A DNA stretch of 7,299 nucleotides from JBMFLE01 sp049971355 (GCA_049971355.1 JBMFLE010000031.1:1-7299); one strand, 5' to 3'. Positions 1 to 6,463 are shown, numbered from the stretch's first letter. Made by a program: numbers and translations. The notes: generated by a model from the sequence alone, not told the origin.

Positions 1-5
1 GTTCC

Positions 6-104
6 ACAAAAGCGGCTTACTTCAGATTTTTTAGATTTTTATTAGAAATTAGAAATTTGGAATTAGATATTTTTGAAAGTCCGACGAAAGGGGCTCACTT
101 CAAA
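6..104 (+). repeat. Degenerate 21-bp direct repeat, two copies 78 bp apart
   Basis: Positions 6-26 and 84-104 match at 17 of 21 bases, and both contain a recognisable GGCTnACTTCA core. A TCC precedes each copy, with one extra G in the second. The second copy can form a weak AGTCC/GGGCT hairpin. The spacing is a multiple of three, so both copies also read similarly in the frame that is open at the window edge (TKAAYF and TKGAHF). This is most likely a decayed interspersed repeat, but a short protein repeat is not excluded. Confidence 0.5.
41..65 (+). repeat. Copy of the ATTAGAAATTAG intergenic repeat family
   Basis: Positions 41-52 are an exact ATTAGAAATTAG. They are followed by AAATTTGGAATTA, which resembles the continuation (GATTTTGGAATTT) seen in the copies before each gpmI gene. 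The same 12-mer recurs exactly at 1515-1526, 3210-3221 and 3256-3267, and inverted at 3179-3190. Confidence 0.7.
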
Positions 105-105
105 A

Positions 106-133
106 TTGACTCGTAATAAATAACTCCTAATAA
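106..133 (+). promoter_or_regulatory. Possible eno promoter
   Basis: TTGACT at 106-111 resembles a sigma70 -35 box, and TAATAA at 128-133 follows after a 16-base spacer as a weak -10 box. The local sequence is so A+T-rich that -10-like boxes are expected by chance. A transcript from here would have a leader of about 90 bases that includes the ATTCGTAAT cluster. Confidence 0.3.
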
Positions 134-185
134 AATAATAAGGATAAATCGCTAATCATACGGATTTTATCGCGAATAATTGCTA

Positions 186-220
186 ATTCGTAATTCGTAT
201 ATTCGTAATAGATTCGTAAT
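186..220 (+). repeat. Cluster of ATTCGTAAT units before eno
   Basis: ATTCGTAAT occurs exactly at 186-194, 201-209 and 212-220, with a one-base-shorter version (ATTCGTAT) at 193-200. The last unit sits in a small palindrome, GATT-CGT-AATC, at 211-221. The cluster ends 13 bases before the enolase start codon, so it would lie in the 5' leader of the mRNA. A related ATTCGTAAA occurs at 6612-6620, upstream of the nuclease gene. Confidence 0.6.
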
Positions 221-233
221 CTGTAGAGGGTAT

Positions 234-1505
234 ATGGCAAATATCAAAAAAATTTCAGCCCGGGAGATTTTGGATTCTCGAGGCAATCCAACTTTAGAAG
301 TTAAGGTCGTTTTAGAAAATGGAATCTGGGCTAAGGATTCAGTTCCTTCCGGCGTTTCAGCCGGCGGGCATGAAGCGCTTGAGTTGCGCGACAACGACAA
401 ATCGCGTTTTCTCGGCCGCGGCGTTTTAAAAGCAGTCCGAAACGTCAATGAAATTATCGGTCCGGCCTTAGTTGGTCAGAAAATTACTCAGCAAAAAGAA
501 ATTGACCAAAAAATGATTGCTCTTGATGGGACAGAAAATAAAAGCAAATTAGGGGCTAATGCTATTCTCGGCGTTTCTTTAGCTTGTGCCAGAGCAGGTA
601 GTTATGACCAGCGGCTGCCGCTTTATCAATACTTGCGGCAGATTTACAATCTACCCCTGGTCACTTATCAATTGCCGACTCCGATGTTTAATGTGATTAA
701 TGGCGGCAAGCATTCTGATTCTGGTTTAGATATTCAGGAATTTATGTTAGTGCCCCAGACTACTGGTAGTTTTAAGGAAAAACTACGAATTGGGGTAGAA
801 ATTTTTAATGCTTTACGAGAAATTTTAGAAAGGAAAAAAATGACTTTTGCTGTTGGCGATGAGGGCGGTTTTGCTCCAAAGCTAAAAACAACAAAAAATA
901 CTTTAGAGACATTATCTTCTATCGCCCATTATACTCAATACCGATTAGGCAGTCAGATTTTCTTTGGTTTAGATGCTGCGGCTTCAGTTTTTTACCGCAA
1001 GGAGAAAAATAAATATCATTTTGAAGGCAAGGACCGAAGCGCTGAAGAAATGATAAAAATTTATCTTGATTGGATTAAAAAATATCCGATCGCCCTTTTC
1101 GAAGACCCTCTGGCTGAAGATGATTGGGAAAATTGGTCGAAATTTACTGAACAAGTTTTAGCCGTTAAACCAAACTTCGCGGTAATTGGTGATGATATTT
1201 TCACTACCAATTTAAAGAGATTTGAAAAGGGATTAGAAATGAAAGTGGCGAATGCTATATTAATTAAACCAAATCAGGTCGGGACTTTGACTGAGACAAT
1301 GAATTGCATTGATTTAGCCATCAAGAAAAATTATCAAATTGTTATTTCTCACCGCTCTGGCGAAACTAATGACGACTTTATTGCTGACTTAGCGGTGGCG
1401 GTTAATGCTCAATATATTAAAACCGGAGCACCAAATCGTGGAGAGAGAGTAGCAAAATATAACCGATTGCTGGAGATAGAAGAGGAAATAAAGAAAAATG
1501 ACTAA
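234..1505 (+). CDS. eno: Enolase (phosphopyruvate hydratase)
   Basis: Cytoplasmic glycolytic enzyme converting 2-phosphoglycerate to phosphoenolpyruvate with Mg2+. The 423-residue product is near the usual length of about 430 and keeps all the key positions. These are S42 in the mobile loop PSGVSAGGHE, H160, the QE pair Q168/E169, E210 in GDEGGFAP, and metal ligands D247, E290 and D320. The catalytic base K345, the HRS triplet at 373-375 and K396 are also present. The loop reads SGVSAG rather than the common SGASTG, which is a mild variation. I chose the ATG at 234 because AGAGGG lies just upstream (225-230) and the protein then begins MANIKKISAREILDSRG, as enolases do. An in-frame TTG at 180 would add 18 residues of repeat-derived sequence. 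The gene is followed after 41 bases by gpmI. Its last codons (KKND) and stop fall in sequence shared with the 3' flank of the first gpmI. Confidence 0.97.
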   Translation: MANIKKISAREILDSRGNPTLEVKVVLENGIWAKDSVPSGVSAGGHEALELRDNDKSRFLGRGVLKAVRNVNEIIGPALVGQKITQQKEIDQKMIALDGTENKSKLGANAILGVSLACARAGSYDQRLPLYQYLRQIYNLPLVTYQLPTPMFNVINGGKHSDSGLDIQEFMLVPQTTGSFKEKLRIGVEIFNALREILERKKMTFAVGDEGGFAPKLKTTKNTLETLSSIAHYTQYRLGSQIFFGLDAAASVFYRKEKNKYHFEGKDRSAEEMIKIYLDWIKKYPIALFEDPLAEDDWENWSKFTEQVLAVKPNFAVIGDDIFTTNLKRFEKGLEMKVANAILIKPNQVGTLTETMNCIDLAIKKNYQIVISHRSGETNDDFIADLAVAVNAQYIKTGAPNRGERVAKYNRLLEIEEEIKKND

Positions 1506-1546
1506 TCATTTATCATTAGAAATTAGGATTTTGGAATTTTTAATTT
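1491..1546 (+). repeat. eno-gpmI spacer made of the intergenic repeat
   Basis: The end of eno and the whole 41-base spacer belong to the repeat family. AAGAAAAATGACTAAT at 1491-1506 recurs at 3154-3169 after the first gpmI. ATTAGAAATTAG lies at 1515-1526. From 1513 the sequence is identical to that preceding the second gpmI. No terminator is present. The only Shine-Dalgarno-like bases are a weak GGA at 1533-1535, about 11 bases before the gpmI start. Confidence 0.75.
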
Positions 1547-1575
1547 ATGGTAAATATTCAGCCTAAAATAAAACC
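1513..1575 (+). repeat. 63-bp direct repeat, copy 1 (spans the gpmI-1 start)
   Basis: This block is identical, base for base, to 3254-3316. It covers 34 bases of spacer plus the first nine codons and two bases of the tenth codon of each gpmI gene. Beyond it, similarity continues to codon 25 with only six base changes in the first 75 coding bases, all synonymous. It then drops abruptly. Confidence 0.95.
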
Positions 1576-3148
1576 GGTTGTTTTGGTTATTCTCGATGGT
1601 TGGGGCGTTGCTCCACCTTCAAAGGGCAATGCAATTGAGTTAGCAAAAAAACCAACTTTTGTTAGCTTAAAACAAAAATATCCTTATACTGAACTTTGCG
1701 CTCATGGCGAATGCGCTGGTTTGCCGTCAGGTCAAGACGGTAATTCCGAAGCCGGCCATTTAAATTTAGGGACCGGTCGAGTAGTCAAAGATGATGCTGT
1801 TTATATCTCCGAAGGAATTAAAGACGGAACTTTTTTTAAAAACCCAATTTTTCTCGAAGGTATCAATCATTATAGAAAATTTCATTCAAAAGTTCACTTA
1901 ATGGGTTTAATTACTGAAGACCAAAGCGCTCATTCATCGCCGGAGCATTGGTATGCAATGTTAAAATTTTTAGACCAACAAAGAGTGGAAAAAGTTTATT
2001 TGCATCTTTTCACTGATGGACGTGATTCACCTCAACACGCGGCGATAAAAATTTTACGACGGTTTGAAAATCAGTTCAATCACAATCATAATCATCACTT
2101 TGTCATAAAAATTGCCAGTATTTCTGGTCGATTTTATGCTATGGACAGAACAAAAAATTGGTCGCGGATTGAAAAAGTTTATAATGTTTTAACTTTAGGC
2201 CGGGGATTAAAAGCAAAAACAGCCACTGAAGCAATTGTTCAGGCCTACAATCGCCAGGAAACAGACGAATTCATCAGCCCAACTGTTATCTGTCAAGATG
2301 ATAAACCAGTTGCTTTAATTGAAGATAATGATTTAGTCTTTTTTATGAATTTACGTTCTGATCGGGCTCGTCAACTAACAAAATCTTTTGTTCAAAAAGA
2401 GTTTAATAAAAAAAACCCCAATTCTTTTCGTCGGCAAAAATGGCCTAACAATTTATTTTTTATTGCTTTAACCGATTTTGGTCCTGATTTGGATAACGTT
2501 CGCACAGCTTATCCGAGCCGGATTATTAAAAATAGTTTGCCATTTATTTTGAGAAACTATCGTCAACTTTATATTGCTGAAACAGAAAAGTATGCTCATG
2601 TTACCTTCTTTTTTAATGGTGGTTATGATCATCCAGTGGCTGGAGAAAAGAGAATAAAGATTCCTTCGCCTGAGGTTAAATCTTATGACTTAAAACCGGA
2701 GATGAGCGCTGATAAAATAACTAATTATGTTTTAAAAAGATTAGGAGAGTTTGATTTTATAGTCATTAATTTTGCCAATCCTGATATGCTTGGCCATACT
2801 GGCAATCTTAAAGCAACAATTAAAGGTGTTGAATTTATCGATAAATGCTTGGCAAAAATTACTAATCAGGTTTTAGACCGGGATGGAACTATTGTTATCA
2901 CTGCTGACCACGGCAATGCTGAAGAAATGATTAATTTGAAAACCGGTGAAATTGATACTCAGCACTCAACTAATCCAGTCCCCCTTTTAATCGTTAGTCA
3001 TTCCACTCGAAGCGGCTCTACCTCTGATAGAAAAAATCTTAAATTAAGGAAAAATGGAATTTTGGCTGATGTCAGTCCAACAATTTTGGATTTAATGAAT
3101 ATTAAGAAGCCGGAAGAAATGACAGGCGCTTCGCTAATAAAAAAATAA
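1547..3148 (+). CDS. gpmI: Cofactor-independent phosphoglycerate mutase, first copy
   Basis: Interconverts 3- and 2-phosphoglycerate through a phosphoserine intermediate, using two Mn2+ ions; cytoplasmic. At 533 residues it is slightly longer than the usual 510-520. An alkaline-phosphatase-like phosphatase fold with an inserted transferase domain is expected. Visible residues are D17, nucleophile S67 in DGNSEAGHLNLG, H129, R159/D160 in DGRD, R195, R201, R270/R273, K348 in AETEKYAHVT, D413/H417 in NPDMLGH, D454/H455 in TADHGN and H473. Odd points are QDGNSEAGH in place of the common MGNSEVGH, LITEDQSAHSS in place of the usual GGVHSH region, and a short His/Asn-rich stretch at residues 178-184. 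The GxxxGNSE nucleophile and all metal ligands are intact, so I expect an active mutase of a divergent subgroup. It lies 41 bases after eno and probably shares its transcript. No good ribosome-binding site is visible. The start is fixed by the conserved N-terminus shared with the second copy. Confidence 0.93.
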   Translation: MVNIQPKIKPVVLVILDGWGVAPPSKGNAIELAKKPTFVSLKQKYPYTELCAHGECAGLPSGQDGNSEAGHLNLGTGRVVKDDAVYISEGIKDGTFFKNPIFLEGINHYRKFHSKVHLMGLITEDQSAHSSPEHWYAMLKFLDQQRVEKVYLHLFTDGRDSPQHAAIKILRRFENQFNHNHNHHFVIKIASISGRFYAMDRTKNWSRIEKVYNVLTLGRGLKAKTATEAIVQAYNRQETDEFISPTVICQDDKPVALIEDNDLVFFMNLRSDRARQLTKSFVQKEFNKKNPNSFRRQKWPNNLFFIALTDFGPDLDNVRTAYPSRIIKNSLPFILRNYRQLYIAETEKYAHVTFFFNGGYDHPVAGEKRIKIPSPEVKSYDLKPEMSADKITNYVLKRLGEFDFIVINFANPDMLGHTGNLKATIKGVEFIDKCLAKITNQVLDRDGTIVITADHGNAEEMINLKTGEIDTQHSTNPVPLLIVSHSTRSGSTSDRKNLKLRKNGILADVSPTILDLMNIKKPEEMTGASLIKK

Positions 3149-3153
3149 AAAAT

Positions 3154-3287
3154 AAGAAAAATGACTAATGACAAATTTCTAATTTCTAATAAAACCCCAA
3201 TTATTTGTCATTAGAAATTAGGATTTAGAAATTTTAAATTTTCTAATTATTTGTCATTAGAAATTAGGATTTTGGAATTTTTAATTT
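3154..3287 (+). repeat. Nested repeats in the gpmI-gpmI spacer
   Basis: Almost the whole 139-base spacer is repeat. It begins with AAGAAAAATGACTAAT (3154-3169), as at the end of eno. An inverted unit follows, with the reverse complement of ATTAGAAATTAG at 3179-3190. Two direct copies of a 28-bp unit come next (3199-3226 and 3245-3272, 46 bp apart). The inverted and first direct units can pair as a 12-bp stem (3179-3190 with 3210-3221) around a 19-base loop. Alternatively they can pair as a 10-bp stem (3167-3176 with 3203-3212). The stems are nearly all A-T with no T-tract, so I do not call a terminator. Confidence 0.8.
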
Positions 3288-3316
3288 ATGGTAAATATTC
3301 AGCCTAAAATAAAACC
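3254..3316 (+). repeat. 63-bp direct repeat, copy 2 (spans the gpmI-2 start)
   Basis: Identical to 1513-1575 at an offset of 1741 bases. The preceding 12 bases match at 9 of 12 (3242-3253 against 1501-1512), so the homology trails off upstream. It stops sharply inside the coding region, at codon 26. Confidence 0.95.
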
Positions 3317-4874
3317 AGTTGTTTTGGTTATTTTGGACGGTTGGGGCGTTGCGCCACCTTCTCAAGGCAATGCGATTACTTTAGCCAAAACATTGGTTTT
3401 TAATAATTTATTAACTCACTATCCGGCAATGATTTTGCAGGCCTCTGGCGAGGCAGTTGGTTTATCTTGGGGAGAGATGGGCAATTCTGAGGTTGGTCAT
3501 TTAAATTTAGGGGCTGGAAAAATTGTTTGGCAAAATCTACCCAAAATTACTCGTTCAATTATTGATGGTAGTTTTTTTAAAAATGAAGTTTTACTAGCAG
3601 CCTTGGAGCATGTCAAAAAGAATAAATCAAAACTGCATTTTTTAGGTTTGGTTTCTAAAGGCATGGTCCACAGTTCAATAGACCATCTTTTTGCTCTTTT
3701 AGAGTTAGCCAAACAAAAAAATATTAAAGATGTTTTTATTCACGCCATTCTTGATGGTCGCGATACGCCTTTTAACAGCGGCCAAGTTTTTATTAAAGAA
3801 TTAGAAGATAAAATTCAGCAAATTGGGGTAGGGAAAATTGCTACCTTAAGTGGCCGCTATTGGACAATGGATCGCGATAATCATTGGGAAAGAACAGAGA
3901 AAGCATACTTGGCTATGACCGAAGGCGGGGCTGAAAAATATTTTCAGCAACCGCTTAAAGCAATCGCTGAATCCTACGAAAAGAAAATTTACGACGAAGA
4001 GTTTATACCAACAGTGATTACTGATAAAAATGATAAACCATTAGCGACAATTTCTGATAATGATGCGGTTATCTTTTTTAACTTTCGGCCAGATAGAGCC
4101 AGACAAATAACCAAAGCTTTTGTTTTACCTGAGTTTAAGAATTTTCAACGTTTAAGGCAGTTGCAAAATTTATTTTTTGTCACTATGACAGAATATGAGG
4201 TCGGTTTACCGGTTGAGATTGCTTTTCCGCCGGAAAAAATTGAAAATCCATTAGCGAAAATTATTAGTGACAATAATTTAAAACAATTTCATATTGCTGA
4301 AACAGAAAAATACGCTCATGTTACTTTCTTTTTTAACGGCGGAACGGAAAAAGCTTTTCCTGGCGAGGATAGAGTTTTAATTCCTTCGCCGCGCGTTTCT
4401 TCTTATGATCAAAAACCAGAAATGTCTGCCCCAGAAGTAGCGGCAAAAACAATCGAAGCGATAAATAGCCAGAGATATGATTTTATTATTATCAATTTTG
4501 CCAATCCTGATATGGTTGGCCATACTGGCAATTTAGAGGCGGCGAAAAAGACAGTCGAGATTGTTGATGAATTATTGGGTAGAATTTTATTAAGCGTTTT
4601 GAAGGTAAAAGGAGCGGCGATTGTGACCGCTGATCATGGCAATATCGAAGAGATGATTAATTTGCGAACAGGCGAGATTGACAAAGAACATTCAACCAAT
4701 CCAGTACCATTTATTATTGTTGGCAAAGATTTTGAGTTGAAGCAACCATTAGCCGAAGTGCCTGATTTAAGTTCATTTTCTCCAGCCGGTGTTTTGGCTG
4801 ATGTTGCTCCAACTATTTTAAAAATGATGGGTTTGCCTAAACCAGCAGAAATGATTGGGACTGCCTTATTTTGA
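3288..4874 (+). CDS. gpmI: Cofactor-independent phosphoglycerate mutase, second copy
   Basis: Second enzyme for the 3-/2-phosphoglycerate interconversion, 528 residues and full length. Its motifs are closer to the textbook family than those of the first copy. These are D17, nucleophile S67 in MGNSEVGHLNLG, H128 in MVHSS, R158/D159 in DGRDTP, R190 and R196 in GRYWTMDR, R267/R270, K341, D408/H412, D449/H450 and H468. Residues 1-25 are identical to those of the first copy, but 26-102 match at only 38 of 77 by my count. The two genes are therefore old paralogs, or one was acquired, with a recently homogenised 5' end. The spacer before it is 139 bases of repeats, and no clear ribosome-binding site is visible beyond a weak GGA. 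The stop codon is TGA and no terminator follows. The next gene has its own promoter. Confidence 0.94.
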   Translation: MVNIQPKIKPVVLVILDGWGVAPPSQGNAITLAKTLVFNNLLTHYPAMILQASGEAVGLSWGEMGNSEVGHLNLGAGKIVWQNLPKITRSIIDGSFFKNEVLLAALEHVKKNKSKLHFLGLVSKGMVHSSIDHLFALLELAKQKNIKDVFIHAILDGRDTPFNSGQVFIKELEDKIQQIGVGKIATLSGRYWTMDRDNHWERTEKAYLAMTEGGAEKYFQQPLKAIAESYEKKIYDEEFIPTVITDKNDKPLATISDNDAVIFFNFRPDRARQITKAFVLPEFKNFQRLRQLQNLFFVTMTEYEVGLPVEIAFPPEKIENPLAKIISDNNLKQFHIAETEKYAHVTFFFNGGTEKAFPGEDRVLIPSPRVSSYDQKPEMSAPEVAAKTIEAINSQRYDFIIINFANPDMVGHTGNLEAAKKTVEIVDELLGRILLSVLKVKGAAIVTADHGNIEEMINLRTGEIDKEHSTNPVPFIIVGKDFELKQPLAEVPDLSSFSPAGVLADVAPTILKMMGLPKPAEMIGTALF

Positions 4875-4904
4875 ATTAACTTGTTTATTTTGACGTTTTT
4901 TGAC

Positions 4905-4932
4905 TTGACAAAATTTTATTTTGGGCTATTCT
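4905..4932 (+). promoter_or_regulatory. Sigma70-type promoter of the beta-propeller gene
   Basis: A perfect TTGACA at 4905-4910 and TATTCT at 4927-4932 are separated by 16 bases. Transcription would start around 4938-4940, giving a very short leader of about a dozen bases that consists mostly of the ribosome-binding site. This is the best promoter in the window and marks the next gene as a separate transcription unit from the glycolytic cluster. Confidence 0.7.
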
Positions 4933-4938
4933 AAAAAA

Positions 4939-4948
4939 GAAAGGAGGT
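4939..4948 (+). promoter_or_regulatory. Strong Shine-Dalgarno site
   Basis: The near-perfect AAAGGAGGT ends four bases before the ATG at 4952. It stands out because neither gpmI gene nor the nuclease gene has a comparable site. It fixes the start of the beta-propeller gene and supports the idea that this gene follows a different style of expression from its neighbours. Confidence 0.85.
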
Positions 4949-4951
4949 AAA

Positions 4952-6325
4952 ATGATAAAGCACCTTTTAGTTCTGTGTCTAGTTTGGCCAACTCTAGTTT
5001 GGCCAGATTCGTCTCCCTGGCCCCAATTCCAGGGAGATGCAAAACATGACGGTCGATCGCCGTTTAGTTTTCGCCTTCCTTTGTCCTTGGCTTGGGAGGA
5101 AAGTCTACCGGCTCGGATTCCTCGTTTTGTCAGTCCAATAGTTGCTTGTATAGATCAAGAGGAAAGGGTTATTATTGTTACAGAGAATGGTGTGTATTGT
5201 CTTTCCTCACAGAATGGAGACATAATCTGGCATTATCCTTCAGTAAGGGGTACTTATACCCCAGCTTGTGTAGGTAATTACCTTTTCATTCCGGCTGCTG
5301 AGTCTCTTGTTTGTTTAGATCTGGAAACCGGACAACGTCGCTGGATTAATATTTTAGATGCTTCGATTGCCGGGCATCTAACTATTGCTCCTGGTCCCCC
5401 TGGGATATATTGGCTATATCTTCTAGCCGGGAAAAGACTTTATGCTTTCAATGTGAGTGGTCAACTTTTATGGCAAAGCACTGATTTGGGCCCAGGCTTT
5501 GAGAATCAAGGGGCGGCGGTTGACGATTCGGGATACATCTATATAGTAACCCTGGGGAGCGTACTCGGCTGGTATGACTATCGAATTTACAAATTTAACG
5601 CAGCGGGGGGCCTAATTTGGGTGGACGAAAGGTTATTCTTCGAGCCCGGCGGGGCAAGAATGAGTCCAACGATCGGAGCGGATGGCAAAATTTATTTTGG
5701 ACTAGTTTACGCTTTCGGCTGGAGCTCGTCGCTATATGCCTACCACTCTAATGGGGAGTTAGAGTGGCGAAAAACCGATGATGCTGGTCTAGCTTACAGT
5801 TCACCGGCTGTTAATGATTCTATGATTATCTACTGCGCCTATGGCCGGAGTGCCAGCTTCGTTCGTCGACTTGATACTGCGGGCAATCTAATAATTTGGT
5901 CTTACCCTACCAATATCCGATACTCTTCACCAGCGATTACCGGTAATGGTTGGATTGTTTATGGGACAGGTGATGGAAAATTTCAAATTTTGGGAAGCGG
6001 AGGCGAACTCATTTATCAGTATGATTGTGGCGATAGTTTAGTCTCGCCAGCAATCGGCCGCGATGGGATATACATTGCTGGTGGTAGAAAAGTTTTTAAA
6101 TTTGCTGCCACCGGCGTTGCTCTGTCTGAGAAAAATGCTGAGAAAAATGCTCAGCAACATTGGCCCAGTTTATTTACAGGTTCTAGTCTAGAAAAAAGCC
6201 CAGAAATTTTTGACGTTAGTGGCCGAATAGTCTCAGGAAAGGGCAATCTTCCAGCGGGTATCTATTTTATCCGAATCAATCCCGATGGTAAACAAATACG
6301 AGCGCGGGTTGTAGTTGTAAGGTAA
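4952..6325 (+). CDS. Secreted PQQ-like beta-propeller protein with T9SS-like C-terminal tail
   Basis: A 457-residue protein of unknown specific function. Residues 1 to about 18 are a hydrophobic signal peptide (MIKHLLVLCLVWP...) without a clear AxA site. WPQFQGDAKHDG (23-34) is the usual entry motif of BamB/PQQ-type propellers. Blade motifs of the form LYAFxxxGxLxW recur near residues 81, 119, 163, 212, 261, 304, 344 and 381, giving seven or eight blades. The last 40 or so residues (IFDVSGRIV, then LPAGIYFIRI and a basic RVVVVR end) resemble a short type IX secretion sorting domain. The product is therefore probably exported to the cell surface, with the propeller a binding platform rather than an enzyme; I see no PQQ dehydrogenase partner domain. 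G+C is higher than in the neighbours: 119 of 240 in four sampled 60-base rows, against 111 of 300 in five rows of eno and gpmI. Promoter, ribosome-binding site and terminator are all its own. Confidence 0.88.
   Translation: MIKHLLVLCLVWPTLVWPDSSPWPQFQGDAKHDGRSPFSFRLPLSLAWEESLPARIPRFVSPIVACIDQEERVIIVTENGVYCLSSQNGDIIWHYPSVRGTYTPACVGNYLFIPAAESLVCLDLETGQRRWINILDASIAGHLTIAPGPPGIYWLYLLAGKRLYAFNVSGQLLWQSTDLGPGFENQGAAVDDSGYIYIVTLGSVLGWYDYRIYKFNAAGGLIWVDERLFFEPGGARMSPTIGADGKIYFGLVYAFGWSSSLYAYHSNGELEWRKTDDAGLAYSSPAVNDSMIIYCAYGRSASFVRRLDTAGNLIIWSYPTNIRYSSPAITGNGWIVYGTGDGKFQILGSGGELIYQYDCGDSLVSPAIGRDGIYIAGGRKVFKFAATGVALSEKNAEKNAQQHWPSLFTGSSLEKSPEIFDVSGRIVSGKGNLPAGIYFIRINPDGKQIRARVVVVR
6128..6151 (+). repeat. 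In-frame 12-base tandem duplication (EKNA twice)
   Basis: GAGAAAAATGCT occurs at 6128-6139 and again immediately at 6140-6151, encoding EKNAEKNA at residues 393-400. It lies in the linker between the last propeller blade and the C-terminal tail, where length changes are easily tolerated. It is a probable recent slippage duplication. Confidence 0.85.
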
Positions 6326-6331
6326 ATAACC

Positions 6332-6363
6332 GGCCCTTCGTGTTAATCGAAGGGCCTTTTTTT
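6332..6363 (+). terminator. Rho-independent terminator after the beta-propeller gene
   Basis: GGCCCTTCG (6332-6340) pairs perfectly with CGAAGGGCC (6348-6356) around the seven-base loop TGTTAAT. The stem is followed directly by seven Ts (6357-6363). It begins six bases after the stop codon. Confidence 0.96.
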
Positions 6364-6364
6364 A

Positions 6365-6386
6365 GAGGAGGATTATGATTTATTGA
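6365..6386 (+). pseudogene. Orphan ribosome-binding site and three-codon frame
   Basis: GAGGAGG (6365-6371) is a strong Shine-Dalgarno site. An ATG follows after three bases at 6375, but the frame closes at once (Met-Ile-Tyr, then TGA at 6384-6386), and I see no continuation in other frames. The arrangement looks like the severed 5' end of a gene that once followed the beta-propeller gene. A chance purine run is the alternative. Confidence 0.4.
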
Positions 6387-6425
6387 TTTATATATTTAGT
6401 ATTTCGGATTTAAAATTTAATATTC

Positions 6426-6451
6426 ATTCAAAGAATTAATTCAAAGAATTA
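6426..6451 (+). repeat. Perfect tandem duplication of 13 bp
   Basis: ATTCAAAGAATTA occurs at 6426-6438 and again at 6439-6451 without a gap. Each unit holds a small dyad (ATTC-AAA-GAAT, with AATTC/GAATT at the junction). It may be slippage, or a paired protein-binding site just upstream of the large hairpin. Confidence 0.8.
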
Positions 6452-6463
6452 AAGAAATTTTAG

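Larger units (their letters stand above)
1..233. other. Repeat-rich leader upstream of eno
   Basis: I see no convincing gene here. The stretch holds, in order, a degenerate direct repeat (6-26 and 84-104), a copy of the ATTAGAAATTAG repeat family (from 41), a possible promoter (106-133) and a cluster of ATTCGTAAT units (186-220). One frame is open from the window edge to a TAA at 114-116. It runs straight through the repeats and shows no recognisable domain, so I treat it as chance or at most the tail of an upstream gene. Confidence 0.6.

Noticed and set aside
3..116. Frame open from the window edge, possible end of an upstream gene
   Set aside because: It reads through two repeat types, has no recognisable domain, and about 37 open codons do not make a case in this composition. 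It cannot be fully excluded without the upstream sequence.
180..233. TTG start giving an 18-residue extension of enolase
   Set aside because: The extension is encoded by ATTCGTAAT repeats, lacks a ribosome-binding site and has no counterpart in the family; the ATG at 234 has AGAGGG upstream.
167..448. Minus-strand open frame of 93 codons over the eno 5' end
   Set aside because: It is antisense to a fully supported enolase, has no recognisable domain, and its end is composed of the repeat-rich leader.
3154..3287. CRISPR array or terminator in the gpmI spacer
   Set aside because: There are only two 28-bp direct copies with a short, related spacer. The inverted stems are almost all A-T and lack a T-tract.
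3497..3712. Minus-strand open frame of 71 codons inside the second gpmI
   Set aside because: It lies entirely within a conserved coding region and has no motif or initiation signal of its own.
5092..5277. Plus-strand open frame of 61 codons inside the beta-propeller gene
   Set aside because: It overlaps a well-supported gene in another frame and shows no protein features.
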